Origin: Stackebrandtia albiflava
GTDB taxonomy: Bacteria; Actinomycetota; Actinomycetes; Mycobacteriales; Micromonosporaceae
DNA length: 64,000 nt
Assembly (NCBI RefSeq): GCF_007994225.1
Contig: NZ_VLLL01000006.1
Location: forward strand, 806,001 to 870,000
Reading direction: 5' to 3'
Shown here: in pieces, positions 60,659 to 64,000 of the stretch
Position numbering within the stretch: position 1 is the first letter of the stretch
How the letters are laid out: each line of letters opens with the position of its first letter
The notes under the pieces: model-generated
The model's database searches: none
What the model was told of the DNA's origin: nothing
What the model saw: the letters and a program-made list of their open reading frames with translations, nothing else
Made by a program: the position numbers and the translations under genes

Positions 60659-60801
60659 TGTGGCTCCGGCCGCGGCGTGAGTCCGTCACGCCGCCCGATG
60701 GGTGGGGTCCGTTGAAGCGGTAAACTTCGACCGCAGAGCGTATTGATCGTGGCCGCATCGGTACGGCCAGTTTTTTCGGTGAATCAGAGAGATTGTGAGC
60801 C

Positions 60802-61497
60802 TTGAGCGTGTCCGAGATCGACGAGACCGCCCCGCAGCCCACCGACGTGCCCGACGCGCCCGTCGAGGACGTGAAGGTCGACCCGGTGGAAGAGCTGCGT
60901 CAGGCGTTGCGGTTCGCCCCCGGCGAGTGGTACGTCGTGCACTCGTACGCTGGCTTCGAGAACCGCGTGAAGACCAACCTGGAGGGCCGGATCGCCAGCT
61001 TCGACATGGAGGACTACATCTTCCAGATCGAGGTGCCGACCCAGATGCAGGTGGAGATCAAGAACGGCAAGCGGTCCCGGGTCCAGGCCAAGGTGTTCCC
61101 CAGCTACGTGCTGGTCCGGATGGAGCTGACGCCGGAGTCCTACTCCGTGGTGCGCAACACGCCCGGTGTCACCGGTTTCGTCGGCGCGACCGACCGCACC
61201 GACCGGCCGTCGCCGCTGCCGTTGGACGAGGTCGTCAAGTGGCTCGCGCCGACCGTGGAGACCGAGGAGACCGCCGGCACCGCGAGCACCGAGGGCGAGG
61301 GCGGAATCGGCAAGCCGGAGATCAAGCTCGACTTCGCGGTGGGCGACTCGGTGACCGTCACCGACGGGGCGTTCGCGTCGCTGCCGGCGACCATCTCCGA
61401 GATCAACCCCGATCAGCAGAAGCTCAAGGTGCTGGTCTCGATCTTCGGCCGGGAGACCCCGGTCGAGCTGAACTTCAACCAGGTCACCACGCTGTGA
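60802..61497 (+). CDS. nusG: Transcription antitermination/elongation factor NusG
   Basis: A protein of 229-231 residues. It has an acidic N-terminal extension (1-38) and then an NGN domain (about 40-150: [45 protein letters not shown]). A linker rich in Glu/Thr/Gly and a KOW domain (about 175-230: [39 protein letters not shown]) follow. It binds RNA polymerase and, through KOW, ribosomal S10 or Rho. Starts TTG 60802 and GTG 60808 are both possible. A GAGAGATTGTGAG site favours either weakly. Confidence 0.96.
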   Translation: MSVSEIDETAPQPTDVPDAPVEDVKVDPVEELRQALRFAPGEWYVVHSYAGFENRVKTNLEGRIASFDMEDYIFQIEVPTQMQVEIKNGKRSRVQAKVFPSYVLVRMELTPESYSVVRNTPGVTGFVGATDRTDRPSPLPLDEVVKWLAPTVETEETAGTASTEGEGGIGKPEIKLDFAVGDSVTVTDGAFASLPATISEINPDQQKLKVLVSIFGRETPVELNFNQVTTL

Positions 61498-61638
61498 CCT
61501 GCTGAGGGTCACTCTCCGCCGCGTTCGGTGGGGGGCTAGACTCGACGAGTTGTCCGCGGGGCGGCCTCGCCGTGCCCGCGTTCACCACCTGACCCGCCCG
61601 GCTGGGCCGGTCACGAATCCACAGCCCAGGAAGAAAAC

Positions 61639-62070
61639 ATGGCTCCTAAGAAAAAGCTCACGGTGACGTTCAAGCTGGAGCTGACCGCGGGCCAGGCGAC
61701 CCCGGCTCCGCCGGTGGGTCCCGCCCTCGGTCAGCACGGCGTGAACATCATGGAGTTCTGCAAGGCGTACAACGCCGCCACCGAGGCACAGCGCGGTGAG
61801 ATCGTCCCCGCCGAGATCAGCGTGTACGAGGACCGCTCGTTCACGTTCGTCCTCAAGACGCCTCCGGCCGCCAGGCTGCTGCTGAAGGCCGCCGGCGTGG
61901 AGAAGGGCTCGGGCGAACCGCACCGCGAGAAGGTCGGTTCGGTCACCCAGGCCCAGGTGCGCGAGATCGCCGAGAAGAAGCTCGCCGACCTCAACGCCAA
62001 CGACCTCGACGCCGCCAGCAAGATCATCGCCGGCACCGCCCGCTCGATGGGCATCACCGTCGACGCGTGA
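61639..62070 (+). CDS. rplK: 50S ribosomal protein L11
   Basis: A 143-residue L11 with [33 protein letters not shown] and the C-terminal rRNA-binding [20 protein letters not shown] and [15 protein letters not shown]. It forms the GTPase-associated centre with 23S rRNA, needed for RelA-type stringent sensing and the target of thiopeptides. It has a CCAGGAAGAAAAC ribosome site. It is followed by rplA after 222 bp, an unusually wide gap for this pair. Confidence 0.97.
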   Translation: MAPKKKLTVTFKLELTAGQATPAPPVGPALGQHGVNIMEFCKAYNAATEAQRGEIVPAEISVYEDRSFTFVLKTPPAARLLLKAAGVEKGSGEPHREKVGSVTQAQVREIAEKKLADLNANDLDAASKIIAGTARSMGITVDA

Positions 62071-62292
62071 CCCGGTTACGGGATCGTCGGAGACCTCCGC
62101 TCGACGGCCGACGCCGCGGCGAACCGGTCTCGGGGCCGGCGTGCCCCGGCCGCGCGGCCGCCTCGACAGGCGACGGCGTGAACGATCCCCTCGGTGGCAC
62201 GGCGACCGGGACCCCACCGGTCGCACCGGAAGTGGCGGGGTGTGCGTACAGCCCTGACCACGACATCCACAACAGACACACAAGGATGCGAA

Positions 62293-63000
62293 ATGCAGCG
62301 CAGCAAGAACTACCGCAAGTCTGCGGATCTGATCGACAAGACGCGGCTCTACGGCCCCTTGGAGGCCTCGACCCTCGCCAAGGAGACCAACACCGCGAAG
62401 TTCGACGCCACCGTCGAGGTCGCGATGCGGCTGGGCGTCGACCCCCGCAAGGCGGACCAGATGGTGCGCGGCACCGTCAACCTGCCGCACGGCACCGGTA
62501 AGACCGCGCGGGTCATCGTGTTCGCCGCGGGCGAGAAGGCCGAGGCGGCCGTCGCCGCCGGCGCCGACGAGGTCGGTTCCGACGACCTGATCAAGCGGGT
62601 GCAGGACGGCTGGCTCGAGTTCGATGCCGCCATCGCCACCCCCGACCAGATGGCCAAGGTCGGCCGGATCGCGCGGATCCTGGGCCCGCGCGGCCTGATG
62701 CCGAACCCGAAGACCGGCACCGTCACCATGGACGTCGCCAAGGCGGTCGGGGACATCAAGGGCGGCAAGATCTCCTTCCGGATCGACAAGCACGCCAACC
62801 TCCACACCGTCATCGGAAAGGCGAACTTCACGGCCGAGCAGCTGGCCGAGAACTACGCCGCCGTCGCGGACGAGGTGCAGCGGCTCAAGCCCGCCTCCTC
62901 GAAGGGCAAGTACGTCAAGAAGGTCACCATCTCCACCACGATGGGACCGGGCATCCCGGTGGACCCGGCCAAGATCCGCGAGACCGTCGAAGCCGCGTAA
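62293..63000 (+). CDS. rplA: 50S ribosomal protein L1
   Basis: A 235-residue L1 with [55 protein letters not shown] and [20 protein letters not shown]. It binds the L1 stalk and, in other bacteria, its own mRNA as a repressor. The ATG at 62293 was chosen because an AAGGA site lies 6-7 bp upstream and the protein then has the normal N-terminus [16 protein letters not shown] strong terminator follows at 63094. Confidence 0.97.
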   Translation: MQRSKNYRKSADLIDKTRLYGPLEASTLAKETNTAKFDATVEVAMRLGVDPRKADQMVRGTVNLPHGTGKTARVIVFAAGEKAEAAVAAGADEVGSDDLIKRVQDGWLEFDAAIATPDQMAKVGRIARILGPRGLMPNPKTGTVTMDVAKAVGDIKGGKISFRIDKHANLHTVIGKANFTAEQLAENYAAVADEVQRLKPASSKGKYVKKVTISTTMGPGIPVDPAKIRETVEAA

Positions 63001-63093
63001 CGGACACGGCGGAGGACCACCCGCTCACGGCGGGTCACGCCATCGCCCGAAACGCCTCCGTGGCACGGTATCGGTATGACCGAGCTGACACGG

Positions 63094-63134
63094 GCGCCCT
63101 GCCTTCTGGTATGAAGGCAGGGCGCTTTTTCTTT
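63094..63134 (+). terminator. Strong intrinsic terminator of the rplKA operon
   Basis: A perfect 13-bp stem (GCGCCCTGCCTTC against GAAGGCAGGGCGC) with a 6-base loop is followed by TTTTTCTTT. It separates the ribosomal operon from the protease gene at 63180. Confidence 0.95.
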
Positions 63135-63179
63135 CCGGGTACCGACTCTGGGATCCCCACTCACGACTGGAGGCAACGG

Positions 63180-64000
63180 ATGCGGCGTGGCGCTGTGGCG
63201 GTGTTGTTGGCACTGGTCCCGGTGTTGTTCGTCGTACCGCTCGCCGACGCGGAGCCGGCGCAGAGCGACCTGTGGTACCTCGACGCCATGAAGGCCGTCG
63301 AGGCGCAGGAGGTGTCGCAGGGTGAGGGCGTCACCGTCGCCGTCGTGGACACCGGGGTGGACCCGGAGCACATCGACCTGCGAGGCCGGGTCCTGGAGGG
63401 CGCCGTCATCACCGCCGACGGGCCGCAACCGGGCGACACCTCCGACCGAGACGGGCACGGCACCGCCATGGCCGGCCTCATCGCCGGTTCCGACACCGAT
63501 TCCGACTCACTCATCGGGATCGCACCCGAGGCGCGGATACTCCCGGTGCGCATCGACCGCGACGCCGACGGCACACTCGACCAGGACCTCGTCTACGAGG
63601 GCGTCCGGTGGGCCATCGACCAGGGCGCGCAGGTCGTCAACCTCTCGCTCACCGGCAGGGGACAACACGACGACGCCTGGAAACGCGAACTCATCGAGTA
63701 CGCGCTTGAACACGACGCCGTCATCGTGGCGGCCGTCGGCAACCGGACGCCGGAGTCCGCCGAAGTCGGAGAGCCCGCCGCGATCCCCGGTGTCATCGCC
63801 GTGTCCGGCATGGGCAAGGACGGGGAGGTCTGGTCCGGCTCGCTGACCGGCGACCAGGTGGTGCTGTGCGCGCCCGCAGAGGACCTGCCGCACCTGCGGC
63901 CCGGCGGCGGCATGCGGATGGCGTCCGGCACCTCGGCGGCGACCGCGTTGGTGTCGGGCACCGTGGCGCTGATCCGCTCCGCGCACCCCGACGCCTCGGC
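63180..64000 (+). CDS. Mycosin-like subtilase (S8), partial at window end
   Basis: The first 273 codons of a secreted or membrane-anchored serine protease. The signal peptide covers residues 1-24 (AVLLALVPVLFVVPLADAEP). The S8 domain has catalytic Asp in VAVVDTGVDPEHIDL, His in DRDGHGTAMAGLIAG and Ser in ASGTSAATALVSGTVALI. The opening DLWYLDAMKAVEAQEVSQGEGVTVAVVD and compact size are typical of mycosins (MycP), the proteases that accompany type VII secretion systems and are usually anchored by a C-terminal helix, which would lie past the edge. Ribosome site TGGAGGC, 6 bp before ATG. It is separated from rplA by a terminator, so it has its own promoter. Confidence 0.88.
   Translation, partial: MRRGAVAVLLALVPVLFVVPLADAEPAQSDLWYLDAMKAVEAQEVSQGEGVTVAVVDTGVDPEHIDLRGRVLEGAVITADGPQPGDTSDRDGHGTAMAGLIAGSDTDSDSLIGIAPEARILPVRIDRDADGTLDQDLVYEGVRWAIDQGAQVVNLSLTGRGQHDDAWKRELIEYALEHDAVIVAAVGNRTPESAEVGEPAAIPGVIAVSGMGKDGEVWSGSLTGDQVVLCAPAEDLPHLRPGGGMRMASGTSAATALVSGTVALIRSAHPDAS

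Noticed and set aside
62071-62292. Extra small gene or RNA between rplK and rplA
   Set aside because: The 222-bp gap has no conserved frame, and I could not build a convincing L1-binding structure by eye. It is left as leader sequence.

Overview
The window is one continuous piece of a high-GC actinomycete chromosome. Codon use is strongly biased to G or C at third positions. It carries SARP/AfsR-type regulators, WXG100-like (type VII secretion, ESX) small proteins, a eukaryotic-type Ser/Thr kinase and PP2C phosphatase, DUF501 next to Ppx/GppA and FtsB, and the secE-nusG-rplK-rplA block. Gene content fits Glycomycetales or Micromonosporales, but I cannot fix the genus from sequence alone. About 58 protein genes, one tRNA-Ala(GGC), two gene remnants, several intrinsic terminators and a number of regulatory repeats can be supported.

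Layout. 1-7.2 kb: a two-subunit ABC exporter (the second subunit runs off the left edge), a DUF3885 protein, an SDR oxidoreductase, an FAD monooxygenase translationally coupled to its TetR regulator with a clear operator, and a GNAT acetyltransferase. 7.3-18.6 kb: a full-length SARP-NB-ARC-TPR regulator followed by a first ESX-like cluster. The cluster has small helical proteins, a proline-rich protein ending in a YbaB/EbfC-like domain, and a WXG-RTX-M91 metalloprotease that looks like a secreted effector. An ATP-grasp protein and an Hsp70-membrane fusion follow. 18.7-24.5 kb: two tandem Cys-rich small peptides, then an apparent duplication. An intact RibD_C reductase and membrane-protein pair is followed by fragments of a second copy, and an MFS exporter-TetR cassette with a 41-bp palindromic operator lies between those fragments. 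24.5-33.7 kb: a second ESX-like cluster, divergently arranged around two pairs of 11-bp-spaced SARP heptamers, with a stand-alone SARP, a separate NB-ARC protein and a receptor kinase.

34-46 kb is mostly housekeeping: tRNA-Ala, a THUMP methyltransferase, a LuxR-type ATPase, PP2C, a secreted PNGase A-like protein, ppx-DUF501-ftsB, superoxide dismutase, an M14 carboxypeptidase, enolase and a lipoprotein. 46-56.5 kb: a DUF885 peptidase, a nucleotidyltransferase with two LicD-like proteins (surface-polymer decoration), then a Leloir galactose operon (deoR-type regulator, galT, galE, galK) running into rarD. 56.7-64 kb: trpS, a 2H phosphoesterase, a YihY membrane protein, secE, nusG, rplK and rplA with a strong terminator, and the first 273 codons of a mycosin-like (S8) protease.

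The most interesting theme is the pair of paralogous ESX-like clusters. Each has a proline-rich protein carrying a recurring P-V-I-G-x-R motif, a YbaB/EbfC-like domain protein and a SARP regulator. Direct heptamer repeats with an exact 11-bp period precede the genes in both. One SARP is fused to NB-ARC, while the other is split into divergent genes.
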